Counted from the stretch's first letter, positions 12,447 to 42,515 are shown. The stretch: 42,516 bases of DNA from Tubiluchus corallicola (GCA_030141605.1 JAQGDQ010000537.1:106501-149016); one strand, 5' to 3'. Notes: generated from the letters alone by a model not told the origin. Made by a program: numbers and translations.

Positions 12447-12935
12447 ATAAAGTATGTTCCAAAATATTGAAACCTATAACGGTTTTTTTTAAAATCAAAG
12501 CTTATATTAAATAATAATTATCTCGGATAGTTAAATTTTGCTAAACTTTCACTGCTACGCTCAGCGAATCCACAAAGACTGGCAATGGCCTCTTTTTGTC
12601 ACATTCACGTGGCCGAGAAATAGGCGTGGTAGCGTGATAAGCACGATCATAAAGGGCAGTGTTCGTCTGTGACGTCAGTGTGACGTACAGCTCATCTTCG
12701 TCACATCACATCAGCGTCTTATCACAATCTTCGCTTAAGCAAACGCGTTTGACGCACAAGGGAAGATGCCTACCATTGCACAAACTGTAGTTAGTATGTG
12801 ACGATAGCTGTGTTGGGATGCCGTTTTCAAGGTGATTATTCAAATATCAGAAACAATTGTACACAAGAAAATGTATATTTTGGACAGTAAATTAAAATGA
12901 GGTTGAGTCTAATCAGTCGTCCGGTCTTCCTTTAA
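12447..12935 (+). repeat. Interspersed repeat, 5' module (copy B)
   Basis: Homologous to 3968-4425 and ends with tcttcctttaa, i.e. TCCT followed by TTAA (12932-12935), the same terminal signature as the other members of this repeat family. It contains a consensus CRE palindrome tgacgtca at about 12671. Confidence 0.65.
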
Positions 12936-13023
12936 GAGTTTGTCTCGTATGCGTTGTTTTTTAAGTTTGCGATTTGTTAACTGTACTTGTGTTTATGTTT
13001 GTGAAATAAAGCTTTTATTATTA

Positions 13024-13466
13024 TATTGTATTGTATTGTATTGTATTGTATTGTATTGTATTGTATTGTATTGTATTGTATTGTATTGTATTGTATTGTA
13101 TTGTATTGTATTGTATTGTATTGTATTGTATTGTATTGTATTGTATTGTATTGTATTGTATTGTATTGTATTGTATTGTATTGTATTGTATTGTATTGTA
13201 TTGTATTGTATTGTATTGTATTGTATTGTATTGTATTGTATTGTATTGTATTGTATTGTATTGTATTGTATTGTATTGTATTGTATTGTATTGTATTGTT
13301 TTGTGTGGTGTGGTGTGGTGTGGTGTGGTGTGGTGTGGTGTGGTGTGGTGTGGTGTGGTGTGGTGTGGTATGGTATGGTATGGTATGGTATGGTATGGTA
13401 TGGTATGGTATGGTATCGTATCGTATCGTATCGTATCGTATCATATCATATCATATTATATTACAT
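13024..13466. repeat. Pentanucleotide array with stepwise unit change
   Basis: About 55 copies of ATTGT (13024-13300) pass into TGGTG units (about 13301-13366), then TGGTA (about 13367-13414), TCGTA (13415-13440), TCATA (13441-13455) and a few TTATA/TTACA. The period of five is kept throughout while the unit changes roughly one base at a time. All long open frames across it are repeat artefacts. Confidence 0.95.
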
Positions 13467-13538
13467 TATTTTATGAAGTTCACTTTGAAAGAATCATTTT
13501 GTATAATCTGCCAGTTAGGTTGTAATCATTTTCGTAAT

Positions 13539-13862
13539 GGTGATGATGATAATGATGATGAAGTGATGATGATGACGATGGCGACGACGAGGATGATGAT
13601 GGTAGTGATGGTGATGATGACAATGACTACAACGCTGATGATGATAATGATGGTGATTGCGATGACAATGATGATGATGATGATGGTGATGATGATAATG
13701 ACGGCGACGACGATAATGACAGTGATGGTGACGATAACGATGTTGATGATGATGGTGATGATGATGATGATGATAATAATGGTGGTGATAACAATGATGG
13801 TGATGATGATGATGACGGCGATGATGATGATGATGATGATGATGACGATGATGATGACTGCT
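13539..13862. repeat. Imperfect GAT/ATG trinucleotide repeat
   Basis: About 320 bases of degenerate tgatga units with interruptions such as gacggcgacgac. Translations (poly-Met, poly-His and poly-Ile in different frames) have no other support. Confidence 0.9.
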
Positions 13863-14900
13863 AACATCATTCACGGTTGATATCATTTGAATATTGGCTC
13901 AAAGTCACAATCAATACTTTCCTCATGCATAATCATCGCTGTTGCTGTCGTCGCTTGTCAGCGTTGATGAATGAATCAGAAAATACAAGAGTAAAAGTAA
14001 GCTTTTTATTAGTCCGCCTTTGATCGATGATTAACATGATCAATCAACGAGTGTTACGCATGCAGAGTAGCACAATATTCGAATTTTGAAAGTATTGTTT
14101 AGACAGCAAAGCACAACGTGTTTTCACAACAGCACAAATGCTGATCGAATTTCGATCTTCATCAGAAATTTTGCTTCAGAAACTCAAGGTCCATAAGCTC
14201 AAGGTTAACTAGGTCATTCTGACGACAGAGAGCTTCATATGTGTGGAGTTAGTATTCCTTCTGATGGTGGGGGGGGGGGGGATTGTTTCATAAACCAATC
14301 GGAAGAGAGATAATGTCTGTCGACGCCAATTACTGCAATTGCTTTGTTTGCGAGAGCACTAATTTTATTGCAAGTCGCAACTAAGTCAGGGCGCTGCAAT
14401 CGGTTTCTGCATTATCACACCTTTACAAAGTTCTGTCACAATTTTCTAGACCAGGTCCCTGCAAATTTAGAAAACCTTCGGAATTTTTGGGCTATTCAAG
14501 ATTTTCAGGCATACAGGCGTTTCGTAAATAACAAGTCAACAACCCTTTCCAGAGAATCCCGGAAGACGATTTAGGAGAATTCCTATCACGTACGCACAAC
14601 GACCAATTTCCCGTTTTTGCCTTCGCTTTTAAATCTAACGAGTGATTAAGGGGCAACAAAATACACTTGTGATGGTTAATGCCTTTCTGTGGCTCTGAAT
14701 TCATCAGCAGTGATTTCTCTATCCACTGATTTAGGCAGAGGTGGCTCTAGGTAGTTTGACGCCCTAAAGTATTTTTAGCACTCCCCTTTTCAACCGTCAA
14801 CCTCTCCCCCCACCATCCCCATCCCACTCCCAATGTTTCTTGTATGGTATTATAGTAAAGTGCAATGGTACCTGTGTGTTAGCCTTATGCATGTGTTACA
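13863..14900. other. No gene seen
   Basis: No exon could be supported. A run of G lies at 14268-14281, and near 14760-14830 there is a C-rich stretch. Short frames here lack splice or family evidence. Confidence 0.5.
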
Positions 14901-14929
14901 TATTAGACTGATCTTATATAATCACATCA

Positions 14930-15305
14930 ATGTAATTAAACCAGAATTTTTCTTTATGAGCGATGCTGATAAATTTTTATTCTTGATGAGATGTAATGAT
15001 TTATAAGTAATCAAGGCATTTATTGATTGTGTTGAAAAAGGGTTTTTTGATATGATGAACAATATATTATGTAATGATCATATCATTGAAAACGAGGCCT
15101 AATGAATGAGAATTTATTTTAAATCCTAATCATTAAACTTTTTACTTAAATAACTAACAGGAAAATTTAATAATATTTGTTTTATTAGTAATTGTTTTGT
15201 CTGTTTATAGTGTTATTATATTTCAAAATTGAAATTTTATGCATGTCTTGTTTTGTTCTTGTATTGCATGTATTTTTGACACTAATAAATAAATAAATAA
15301 ATAAA
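14930..15305 (+). mobile_element. LINE 3' end with (TAAA)n tail
   Basis: One frame reads MSDADKFLFLMRC and, after one stop, VIKAFIDCVEKGFFDMM. This pattern of a short LM motif then an I-x-x-F helix lies downstream of the zinc knuckle in many LINE ORF2 proteins. A 3' UTR follows, ending in about five ataa/aaat repeats (15283-15304), the usual simple-repeat tail. Decayed and 5' truncated. Confidence 0.5.
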
Positions 15306-15462
15306 AACAAAGATGTATTGTATCGTTAACTAATTATCTACAGCTTGTGCTGATTGAATTTGAAATTGAATTTGACCCCATTGTTCTCTATATTTCCTTT
15401 CCTATATGCTCAGCTGAAGACTTACAGATGTCGTAGTTAGACAAATACTACTGTAAGATATT

Positions 15463-16759
15463 TTAAAGGACAAGAACAGGGGCACCTGAAGTAGGTTTCA
15501 GAAAAATCGCCTTAAAAATTATGTTACTTTACAGCAGTTGTATGCGTATATACTAGTCGCGTTGAAAACGAAATTTTTATTCGTTTTCATTTTAAATCTC
15601 CCGCAATACTGTTCTGACCGCGCCATTTCATGACGTCACTACACAAATGTAAATCCGGGGAAGAAAAGGAAATTGTTAAATTATGATCCAAAAAACTTTC
15701 TATGCAAATCTATATTCCTCAGCATTTCGCCTATTTGCTGGAAAGACTAATGTAACTAGAAATAATAATTTAAAATGTTCGTGCCAATTGGTGAAATGTC
15801 ATTGACTCACCCTCCAGGGTGCGCCTCTCACTAACCAAAAACGTATTTTTAATCTTATTGACAAGATACAGTAATTCAAAATTTTACTCAGTAACATGCG
15901 TGCTGCAAATGCGCCGGTTCTTTTTTTAAACTTGACGCAATGACATCTAAACTTGTATCAAATGACATCTTCAAATTTACATGCTTCATACAACGTTACT
16001 GCCGACGCAAGTCCTGCATGCAAAAAGGCAGTATGTAAGTCGTATGAGATTTTAAGGCGAATTTTCTAAGCTTTATGTAAATGGAAGATTTTCTTGTGTT
16101 TTATCAGAAGGTCATTCTATAAGCACTAATGGAAACAGCGAGTAAAAGTAGAGTAACCCATCGGTCACGTCTGCCTGACGTAATGTCAGAAATGACGTTA
16201 TTATAGGAAACCAGATAAAGCAAAAATAGAAAGTGTTTTTCCACTTGAACATATGTTATTTAACGGCGGACGAGCTCAACTATTGATGACATCACAAACT
16301 AACATAATTTTCAACATCAAAAATGTTCCACGAGGGTGTTGCACGTGTTTGCGAAAGCGGAAATTGAAGTACAGTGCTACTGTAAGATATTCAGTGTGTT
16401 GTACTAAAACTAGCCAAGTTCTAAGATAAAAACTCAAATTTCAAATTTACCGCTATGCTTACGCGTGAGCTGTCGAACTTGTGCAGTACGTTACAAATGC
16501 ACACCTCTGAAATGAAAGGTACTGCACCTGTTTTTGGTGCATTGCGTTTCCTAAATGCAGGCCCTAGTGCCCGTCTAACTAACGAATGGCGATATGCGTG
16601 TAACAGCCAAGAACTAGTGGCGCGAACGTGAGATTGTGTTTGTGGTAATAATTCTTTCATGTAAGTCGTTCTTGAAAAAATAGTATGTTTTCTTTCAACA
16701 TTTTTAAAGAGTAGATTGTTTTGACGTACAGTTTAAGATGGACTCTGGTTTTCCTTTAA
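15463..16759 (+). repeat. Interspersed TTAAAGGA-type repeat (copy C, fullest)
   Basis: About 1.3 kb. It begins TTAAAGGACAAG and ends in the inverse TTTTCCTTTAA, so both ends show TTAA followed by an AGGA-type inverted terminus. It aligns with 4426-5722 for most of its length, including the block with TGACGTCA near 15631 and the caaatttcaaatt segment near 16436. A TTAA-targeting MITE is the best guess. No coding capacity. Confidence 0.65.
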
Positions 16760-17107
16760 GAGTCGTTTTTAAATCTGCAGACTTGTTACTAGATTTGCAT
16801 TAAGCGTTTTTTTTTTCATGTTACTCGGCTGGACCCAATGGACTGCTTTGCTTTTGCATTCAGCACCTGAGCCACAGTAAATGCAACAGAACTGATGAGA
16901 ATTTACAGTAATCTTGAGAATAGGAAATGATAAGATACTGCAACGAACATGGCGAATAATTCCCGAGCATGTTCAGTTGCATGTGGCTTTATGACTAACT
17001 TAATTCTATCTTATTCAAGCTTCACCTTCGCATGAGTAAACTAATTTTGCATCACTTCGGTAGCAGTGACAAGCATATTCTAATACAGCTAGTGCTTTTC
17101 CTTCGAT
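16760..17107. other. No gene seen
   Basis: AT-rich linker between the repeat copy and the 26-base minisatellite, without a supportable exon. Confidence 0.5.
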
Positions 17108-18406
17108 AACATAATCTAATTACATGCTTGGAATACATAATCCGCTCCAATGCTTGAACTACATAATCCACTCTCATGCTTGGATTATATAATACACTCT
17201 CATGCTTGGACTATATAATCTACTCATATACCTGCCTATATAATCCACTACCATACTTGGACTACGTAATCCACTCCCATACTTGGACTATGTAATCCAC
17301 TCTCATGCTTGGACTATATAATACACTCTCATGCTTGGACTATATAATCTACTCATATACCTGACTATATAATCCACTCCCATGCTTGGACTATATAATC
17401 TACTCATATACCTGACTATATAATCCACTCCCATGCTTGGACTACATAATCCACTCCTATGCTTGGGCTTCATAATTCACTCCCATACCAGATTATATAA
17501 TCCACTACCATGCTTGGACTACATAATCCACTCCCATGCCTGACTACATAATCCGCTCCCATGCTTAGACTACATAATCCACTCCCATGCTTTCACTACG
17601 CAATCCACTCCCATGATTAAACTACATAATCCACTACCATGCCTGACTACATGATACACTGCCATGCTTGGACTACATAATCCACTCCCATGGTTGCACT
17701 ACATAATTTACTCCAATAGTTGTACTACATAATCCACTCCCATGGTTGTACTACATAATTCACTCCCATGGTTCTACTACATAATTCACTCCCATGGTTG
17801 TACTACATAATTCACTCCCATGGTTGTACTACATAATTCACTCCCATGGTTATACTACATAATTCACTCCATGGTTGTACTACATAATCCACTCCCATGG
17901 TTGTACAACATAATCCACTCCCATGGTTGTACTACATAATTCACTCCCATGGTTGTACTACATAATTCACTCCCATGGTTGTACTACATAATCCACTCCC
18001 ATGATTCTACTACATAATTCACTCCAATGGTTGTACTACATAATTCACTCCCATGGTTGTACTACATAATTCACTCCCATGGTTGTACTACATAATTCAC
18101 TCCATGGTTGTACTACATAATCCACTCCCATGGTTGTACAACATAATCCACTCCCATGGTTGTACTACATAATCCACTCCCATGGTTGTGCTACATAATT
18201 CACTCCCATGGTTGTACTACATAATCCACTCCCATGGTTGTACTACATAATTCACTCCCATGGTTGTACTACATAATTCACTCCCATGGTTGTACTACAT
18301 AATTCACTCCCATGGTTGTACTACATAATTCACTCCCATGGTTGTACTACATAATTCACTCCCATGGTTGTACTACATAATCAACTCCTATGCTTGGACT
18401 AGATAA
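17108..18406. repeat. Minisatellite, 26-base unit, about 50 copies
   Basis: The later units are built on ctacataattcactcccatg plus gttgta. The earlier units (before about 17690) are more varied, with gcttggactatataatccac. Most later units hold CCATGG. A block containing a one-base-short unit (cactccatgg) occurs near 17865 and again 233 bases on, showing higher-order duplication of nine units. The array is therefore younger and more uniform on its right side. Confidence 0.95.
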
Positions 18407-18473
18407 TGGAAATCTCAAACCATAGCTCAAAACAATCTAATCTATAAAATATTGCAAGAGAACATACTATTTT

Positions 18474-19009
18474 TTAAGAATGGCTTACGTGAAAGAATTC
18501 TTAATACACAAACGTAATTTCACGTTCACGCCAGTAGTTCTTTGCTGTTACATGCATTTTGTCATTCACTAGTTAGACGGGACACTAGCGCCTCCATTTC
18601 GGAAAAAAACAGGTGCTGTACCTCTCAGTTCAGATGTTTTCATTTGTGATGTACTGCACACGTTAGAGAGCTCGTGCGTGAACACAGCGGGAATTTGAAA
18701 TTTGAATTTTTGTCTTAAACTTATCGAGCTTTAGTACAATACACAGAATCTCCTACAGCAGTACTGTACTTCAATTTTCGCTTTCGCACACACGTGCAAC
18801 ACACTCATGGAATATTTTTGCTGTTGAAAATTATGTTAGTTTGTGATGTTATCAACAGTTGGGCTCGTCCGCCATCAATTAAGTTTTTAATCTATTACTT
18901 AATTATCAGAAACGCTTTTGCAGTATTATTGATGTTATTATTAAAATGCACACTTTTTACTGGACTTGAAAATGGGGCAGTATGTGAAAAATCATTCTGT
19001 CTTCTTCTA
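18474..19009 (-). repeat. Interspersed repeat, short form, inverted (copy D)
   Basis: Reverse complement of the part of the repeat from the internal start (equivalent to about 5122) to near the right end. The caaatttcaaatt segment is recognisable near 18695. It starts at the same internal point as copy E, so the short form of about 0.6 kb may be a mobile unit in its own right. Confidence 0.6.
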
Positions 19010-19054
19010 ATCAGTGAAGTTACAGACGGCGTACAGATAGCTCCAAACAGTTGA

Positions 19055-19675
19055 GATCTGTAGATAAAACAGCGCTAGTGAATAATAAATAATTTGCCAT
19101 GAGGAAGAAGAAAATAAAGCTTTTTGAATATGAGTCTAATCAAGCTTACGTGAGACAATATTGTCCAGACTCGCCGCTACTTCAAGTACGGGCCTTAAAT
19201 GCTAATTTCATTCACTGCTTGGACCTATTAATGGAATAGCTGGCGATACGCTCGTCTGATCAAAGAACAGAGGAACCGACCCCCTTGAGACTGGGCTTCA
19301 TGACTAGAGTGGAAAACGCGGAAGCCAGTTTAGATCATAGCCATTGCTTGTGACAGGTAGTAGATTGTAGTGAGAATTTTGAAAAGTTCTAATGGAAAGT
19401 AAAACGTCCACTGGGATTAGAGGGCATTTGTGATTGGAGCAAGTTGAATGAGAAAATTGGCGTCTGTAATGAGTCAACGGCTGTACAAAGAAAAAAGAAG
19501 AAACTTAGCATTTCATAGCATGAAACAGAACAAAAGATAAAATTATTAGTTAACACTGAGGTGGGATTAGCTTACACTATGGTGGCGTGGACTGGGTGGG
19601 ATTATAATATTATAATAGTTAGCAGAGAAACAGGGAGGAAAAATGTTAACAGTTTTAGGAAGAGCAGTATAGGAA
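19055..19675. other. No gene seen
   Basis: No supportable exon on either strand. I looked here for the missing downstream PRKDC exons and found none. Confidence 0.5.
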
Positions 19676-20312
<637 letters not shown>

Positions 20313-20833
20313 GTATCAAAATAAAAAAATAAAAAAAGAAAGATTAGTGTTAACAATCAAACGCATATATATGCATATTCTTCAAGAAAATAACTTCCAA
20401 GTTCAAAGCGAAATTAGTTTTTTTAAATTCTTATTCTTATTAATAGCATATTCTTATTTACAGTGTTGACGAAATGCACAATGGACTTCGAATATCCATT
20501 TTCTTGAACTAATTTTGAATAAAATTCCTCATAATAACATTTATGTGTGCTTCAGATATATATATATTTTAGTTCTGCAAATTCTAACATTTCTGTTAAC
20601 AAAGATGTGAAATGCAGTGCTAGCATTCATAATTTGACCTCTTCGTAACACCGAGGGCGTTTTATTTTTAATTGCTGCTGCAATTATATTTGATTTTATC
20701 AGATTTATTCTACGTGCTTAATTATAAGCAAGGTAAGCGCGTTGAAGTTTTGTAAAAGTTTTACGTGGAAAATATATTTTTGTTGTGCCAACTCTTCTGT
20801 CTTACCTGTGTACAATGCTTTCTTTTTCTTCAG

Positions 20834-21026
20834 GTCGATCAATCCCAGCTGCTGATGGTACAGAACAGAATCATTCGTTTTCTCGGCTTACTGGGTGGCG
20901 AGAAAAATCATGCCCTCGTTTCCTGCAGCGCGGAACACGTTGCGGCCATCGCAGTTTCGTGGAATAGAGAGAAACATCTCAAGTTTGCCGTGCCGTTTCA
21001 AGACATGAAGCCCGTGATTTATTTCG
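20834..21026 (+). pseudogene. Inverted copy of PRKDC exon 12
   Basis: Identical to the exon at 26287-26479 but on the opposite strand, with both splice signals intact (ttcttcag before, G|gtaggt after) and the 64-codon frame open. The host gene is read on the minus strand, so this copy would be antisense in the same pre-mRNA. No plus-strand exon that could join it was found. It is therefore an orphan duplicate unless the assembly is wrong. Confidence 0.85.
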
Positions 21027-22289
21027 GTAGGTTATACGGCGTCAAGGCTATTTTTGTATAGTTTTCAACACTGCACTCCAGAATTGAACATTTAATCCCA
21101 GAGCCTACTGCTGTTGTGGCAGGACCAGCTCCTAGCTCCAAATCTAGGTTAGTCTTCTAAAGCAAGATTGTCTCAGACGCCTCTCTCAATTGTCTCAGAC
21201 GCCTGTTTCTGGTGGTTCTTCACCCATTTGCTAGTCAACTTTAACATTGTTTAACTTTCATACCCAAATTTGTACTGCATCCATTCAGCTATTCTTCTTC
21301 CTGACAGTGTATAGAGGCTCTAAGGCACAAGAAAGCATGATAATTGAAGTGTTTTGTACAAAGTTAACTCTTGCATTACAGATATAATTCATGAAGAATC
21401 AGTCTTTGCAGGGGTAACTGTGTCATGAAATTTTTACCTGTTTGCCACTTAACGCACAAGGGAAAATTATTAGAAGAAGCCAATGACGAGATGTCGCTAT
21501 GTTATTTTGCTTCACGTAGTCGGGTCTTATGCGTGAAATATCGCCCGTCTTTGACAGCTGTCATACACTGTTCAGTCTCTTAACACAAACTGATGGTATA
21601 TCATGTGTTTGACATCATGGAATTTCATGTCATCATGAAACTAGCAAAATATCATACAATTCTCTAATTTCCCGTATTATGTACAATAGGGAAAGTTAAT
21701 GTGGAGATAATTAAGACTACAGGTGATAGGGTGCAGACACCAGAGGAAAAAAAATTATTTTTACTCCAAATGTTTTACTAATGAGTCCATGTCCAAGTCT
21801 GCAGGGCTAATACAGGAAGATGTATATAGCAAATATCATTATTATTATACACAATGCAGTCTATTATAATACACTAGGTAGTTAATTAATTAATTACCGT
21901 AACATACAGAGGCATATTACTTCAGAACATTTATTCTATTAAAATTTTACACTAAATTTACGTCCACCACTGCAAACTATTGTTCGATTTTATACACAAG
22001 ACATGTTCAGCAATTTCTGATGAGATGGTTGTTCAAGTAAGAGACTTAGTAAGTCTTGGCTTCTTAGTAAGAGGCACGTTTCTCGATTCCGAGTTCCTGC
22101 TAAGAAAGACCTGCTTTAATGCACTCGAGTTTGAGTTAATGACTCGAATCGTTATCCTCTGGTAAACACATTGATTCATTTGTAAGTGCGACACAAATTT
22201 TCAAAATTCGAATTTTGTTTCAAATTTCTTTTACCCTTTTGAGCGGAGGCATTACAACAAATGTACGTAAAACATTTTTACAACAACCT

Positions 22290-22723
22290 GGCAAGCTTTA
22301 AGTAAGGACAATATACTTGAACACTGCAACAACAATATGGTAAGTGTTAAGTAAGGACAATATAACTTGAACACTGCAACAACAATATGGTAAGTGTTAA
22401 GTAAGGACAATGTAACTTGAACACTGTAACAACAATATGGTAAGCGTTAAGTAAGGACAATATAACTTGAACACTGCAACAACAATATGATAAGCGTTAA
22501 GTAAGGACAATATAACTTGAACACTGCAACAACAATATGGTAAGTGTTAAGTAAGGACAATGTAACTTGAACACTGCTACTACAATATGGTAAGCATTAA
22601 GTAAGGACAATGCGGCTTGAACATTGCCACAACAATATGGTAAGCATTAAGTAGAACAATATAACTTGAACACTGCAACATCAACATGGTAAGCGTTAAG
22701 TAAGAACAATATAACTTGAACAC
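22290..22723 (+). repeat. 50-base minisatellite, left-arm copy
   Basis: Units of taagtgttaagtaaggacaa, tataacttga, acactgcaac, aacaatatgg, repeated about 8.7 times with a few marked variants (one with gcggcttgaacattgccac, one missing a base in gtagaacaat). The same variants appear in the same order in the right-arm copy. Confidence 0.95.
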
Positions 22724-22759
22724 TTTACATTAAAGGACATGTAGCATAAAGAAACATAC

Positions 22760-40124
<17,365 letters not shown>

Positions 40125-41070
40125 CTAAAACACAAAGAAAATGCTAGCAATAACAGCAAGTCATTACCTCCGACGAGCAGGCTACGTTTTCATCGCCGCT
40201 TGTTTGTTTGTCTGTCTGTTAGCAGAATTATGCAAAAAGTACTTGACAGATTACCACGGAGTTTTCGGGAGCAGTAACCCTGGGTGGTGCAAGGGACAAC
40301 TAACAAACTATTAAATTAAATTATCCATATTTAGCAAATAGATGTAACTACATCAAAATGGACTTTATTGCCAACCGGTTTCAAACAAACTGTTCATTGT
40401 CAAGGCATCTAAAACAAAGAAATTTACCAGAATTTAGAAACAACATCAAAATGTAATTCAGTAGTTAGATAGCCAAAAGACATATGATAAACCATTATAC
40501 AGATAATTTAGCAATGTACCTTGCAGATTACAAATCTTGATTGGTATGAAACTATGCTACACTCCATAAACAAACAAACAAATTTGTGGAATTCAGCAAC
40601 AAAATGGCAGCTCCCTAATATTGACAGTTCTGCTACTACTAACATATTTGTTGTTGTTTTTTCTATAACTGATCTTTTTCAAACACTGCTTGAGACTCAA
40701 TAAAAACTATTTTTGGCATTGAGCAACAGTGTGAGTGCACACACTGTACAGGCTAATACACTACTACCTCGGATAGTCATTTTACAAACACATGAAGTAA
40801 ACAATTGAAAAAAGTGACAACAATCAAATCTAGGACAGCATAAGTTCCTTTAGCTTCACTTCATAACAGTAATGAACAAAATCAAGATTAGAAGTTCAGC
40901 TCAAACACAACATCACTACATAATTGTGATTTTACAACAAAATAAAAACCATTGTTCAAAATAGAACACGGTTTGGTTTAAAAACTTAAAAAAACTCCAG
41001 AGCCATGAACACATGCATTTTTATTAGTGTTTTTAGCAAGGAATAGCTTAAACTGCCACAAAACAAAGTT
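40125..41070. other. Region between PRKDC exon and tetraspanin
   Basis: Bases 40361-40405 read on the minus strand contain gacaatgaacag, a small hairpin, tgaaaccggttggcaataaa, a phrase common in retroelement 3' ends and similar in layout to 9937-9975. No further PRKDC exon was recognised here. Confidence 0.45.
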
Positions 41071-41910
41071 ATGGGCATAACTATTAGTGAAAATGGAAGA
41101 CAAGCACTCTTGCTGGTTGCAGCGTTTCAATGTACAGCAGGAGTTGTTGGTGGTTTACTCTTAATTATAGCAGGTGATTTTTTGCAACACAAACTGGAAA
41201 AATACCATAATATTATTGGTTCGCATCTGCACAATGCCGAATGGCATTTTGTCTGCTTTGCCGTTACCGGCGTCGCTTTCATGGTCAACTGTATCAACGG
41301 CTTCTCCATTGTAACGCATTTAATGGTACCCGAACAGAGACATCACCGAATATTTGTTTTCAATTTGTATTTGTCTTTTGATATGATCATTTGTTGCATG
41401 CCCGGAATCGTGAGTTTGTCATGCTTTGTTGATATACACTACTTTAGTGTGGCATTCGAAGAAGGAATTTTAGAGTCGATGAAGCTGTACTCAACAAACG
41501 ACACAATTAAGCAAGTGCTGGACGAAATGCAGGTTACTTACAAATGCTGCGGCAGTCACAGCTACCAAGATTGGATGAACTTAACGTCTTACTCAAATTA
41601 CAATGACGACAACGTGTCAGACTTTGCGCAGACTTTCCAACAGGTGCTGCCCTCGAGCTGCTGTGACGAGGAACTCGATTGGGAATGCATGTACGATAAT
41701 GAAACCATGGCAACGATGGGATGTAAGGAGGCTCTCATGGGGTACTTTGGTGACTATCTATTAAAAAGGATAGGTATGCTTGCATTAGCCGTCGCTGTGT
41801 TCCGCGTCTTATCTCTGTGCTGTTTGCGCTTAATTCAGACCTCCATCGTCGAGGCTCTTCTAATAGGAAACCCAACCGCACCAGCAGCCGGATACTTATT
41901 CAGACTGTAA
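41071..41910 (+). CDS. Peripherin/ROM1-like tetraspanin, single exon
   Basis: A 279-residue tetraspanin in one uninterrupted frame. Membrane segments are at about 12-36, 59-83, 94-121 and 234-256, with the large extracellular loop at about 122-232. The loop has the family signature CCG (159-161, in VTYKCCGSHSYQDW), SCC (196-198), then C206 and C218, six cysteines able to form three disulfides. The YKCCG...DW motif, the SCC-x7-C spacing and the LIQTSI / GNP tail after TM4 point to the peripherin-2/ROM1 group, which shapes membrane rims by oligomerising; in invertebrates the role is open. N-glycosylation sequons are at N143, N170, N181 and N210. The extra unpaired loop cysteine of vertebrate peripherin-2 was not seen. 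The ATG at 41071 has G at +4 and precedes TM1 by a short cytosolic tail. Absence of introns suggests a retrocopy. Confidence 0.9.
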   Translation: MGITISENGRQALLLVAAFQCTAGVVGGLLLIIAGDFLQHKLEKYHNIIGSHLHNAEWHFVCFAVTGVAFMVNCINGFSIVTHLMVPEQRHHRIFVFNLYLSFDMIICCMPGIVSLSCFVDIHYFSVAFEEGILESMKLYSTNDTIKQVLDEMQVTYKCCGSHSYQDWMNLTSYSNYNDDNVSDFAQTFQQVLPSSCCDEELDWECMYDNETMATMGCKEALMGYFGDYLLKRIGMLALAVAVFRVLSLCCLRLIQTSIVEALLIGNPTAPAAGYLFRL

Positions 41911-42450
41911 AGGTGGAGCATTTTTACGAAATACAATCCAAGACTTAATCTTCAATTTTGGCGTGTTTTTTGGACTCTCCACAGGATTTTGTTGCTTGTT
42001 TTTTCTTTGATTTCTTTCAAAGGTTTAATGCATCCATCCTCCAATCTTCAGCTGTTTGGTGCACTCGCTTCCTCTTACTCTTCTGTACTAGATCACAACT
42101 TCCTTGCCTCCAGCTTTTCACCTTGACACTCTTCATAATAATTTTCTCCATAGATTTTTCTTTATGTTTATCTTACTTTTTTCTTTACAGGCTCAATTCA
42201 ATTCAGTTTATTGCAATAATAAAACATAGAAGGACACTGGCAACAGCAACATACACAACAAAACGATAAACTTATACAAGATTTTATGAGACAGAAAACT
42301 GCCATCTGACGAAGTGTAACAAAAACAAAAGAGCGGGCTTCTTTCTCACGAAATTCCACTTCTGGAAGTTTAAGGTTTTTTGCCAAATATTTAAACGTTC
42401 ATCCTACAGATTTCATTCTCTACACTTCCTTGAAAAATTTTGTTTTTCCT

Positions 42451-42452
<2 letters not shown>
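41911..42452. other. Tetraspanin 3' flank
   Basis: No further gene recognised. A sequence near 42190-42240 (caattcaattcagtttattg) resembles an antisense LINE end. The minus-strand frame 42198-42386 (KNLKLPEVEF...) has no clear family match. Confidence 0.4.
42217..42222 (+). promoter_or_regulatory. Possible polyadenylation signal of the tetraspanin
   Basis: AATAAA about 307 bases after the stop codon. First clear hexamer downstream; use is inferred. Confidence 0.4.

Positions 42453-42515
<63 letters not shown>

Larger units (their letters stand above)
20367..22723 (+). repeat. Large inverted repeat, left arm
   Basis: Exact reverse complement of 24590-26946: for every pair the two coordinates sum to 47313 along the whole arm, so there is no indel, and no mismatch was found where the arms were read against each other. 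It contains a backward copy of one PRKDC exon (20834-21026), intron sequence on both sides and the first 8-9 units of a 50-base minisatellite. The left end diverges inside an atatat run. The right end stops inside a minisatellite unit, 36 bases short of the PRKDC exon at 22760. Confidence 0.97.

Noticed and set aside
12940-13880. Several long open frames (up to 284 codons) on both strands
   Set aside because: They are translations of pentanucleotide and GAT repeats; no start context, domain or splice support.
21980-22165. Open frame identical to one at 25148-25333, which looks conserved
   Set aside because: The identity is explained by the inverted duplication; it is intron sequence of PRKDC with no splice or family evidence.
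42198-42386. Minus-strand frame with KNLKLPEVEF, a possible upstream PRKDC exon
   Set aside because: No splice acceptor and donor pair and no match to the DNA-PKcs segment expected upstream of the 40042 exon.
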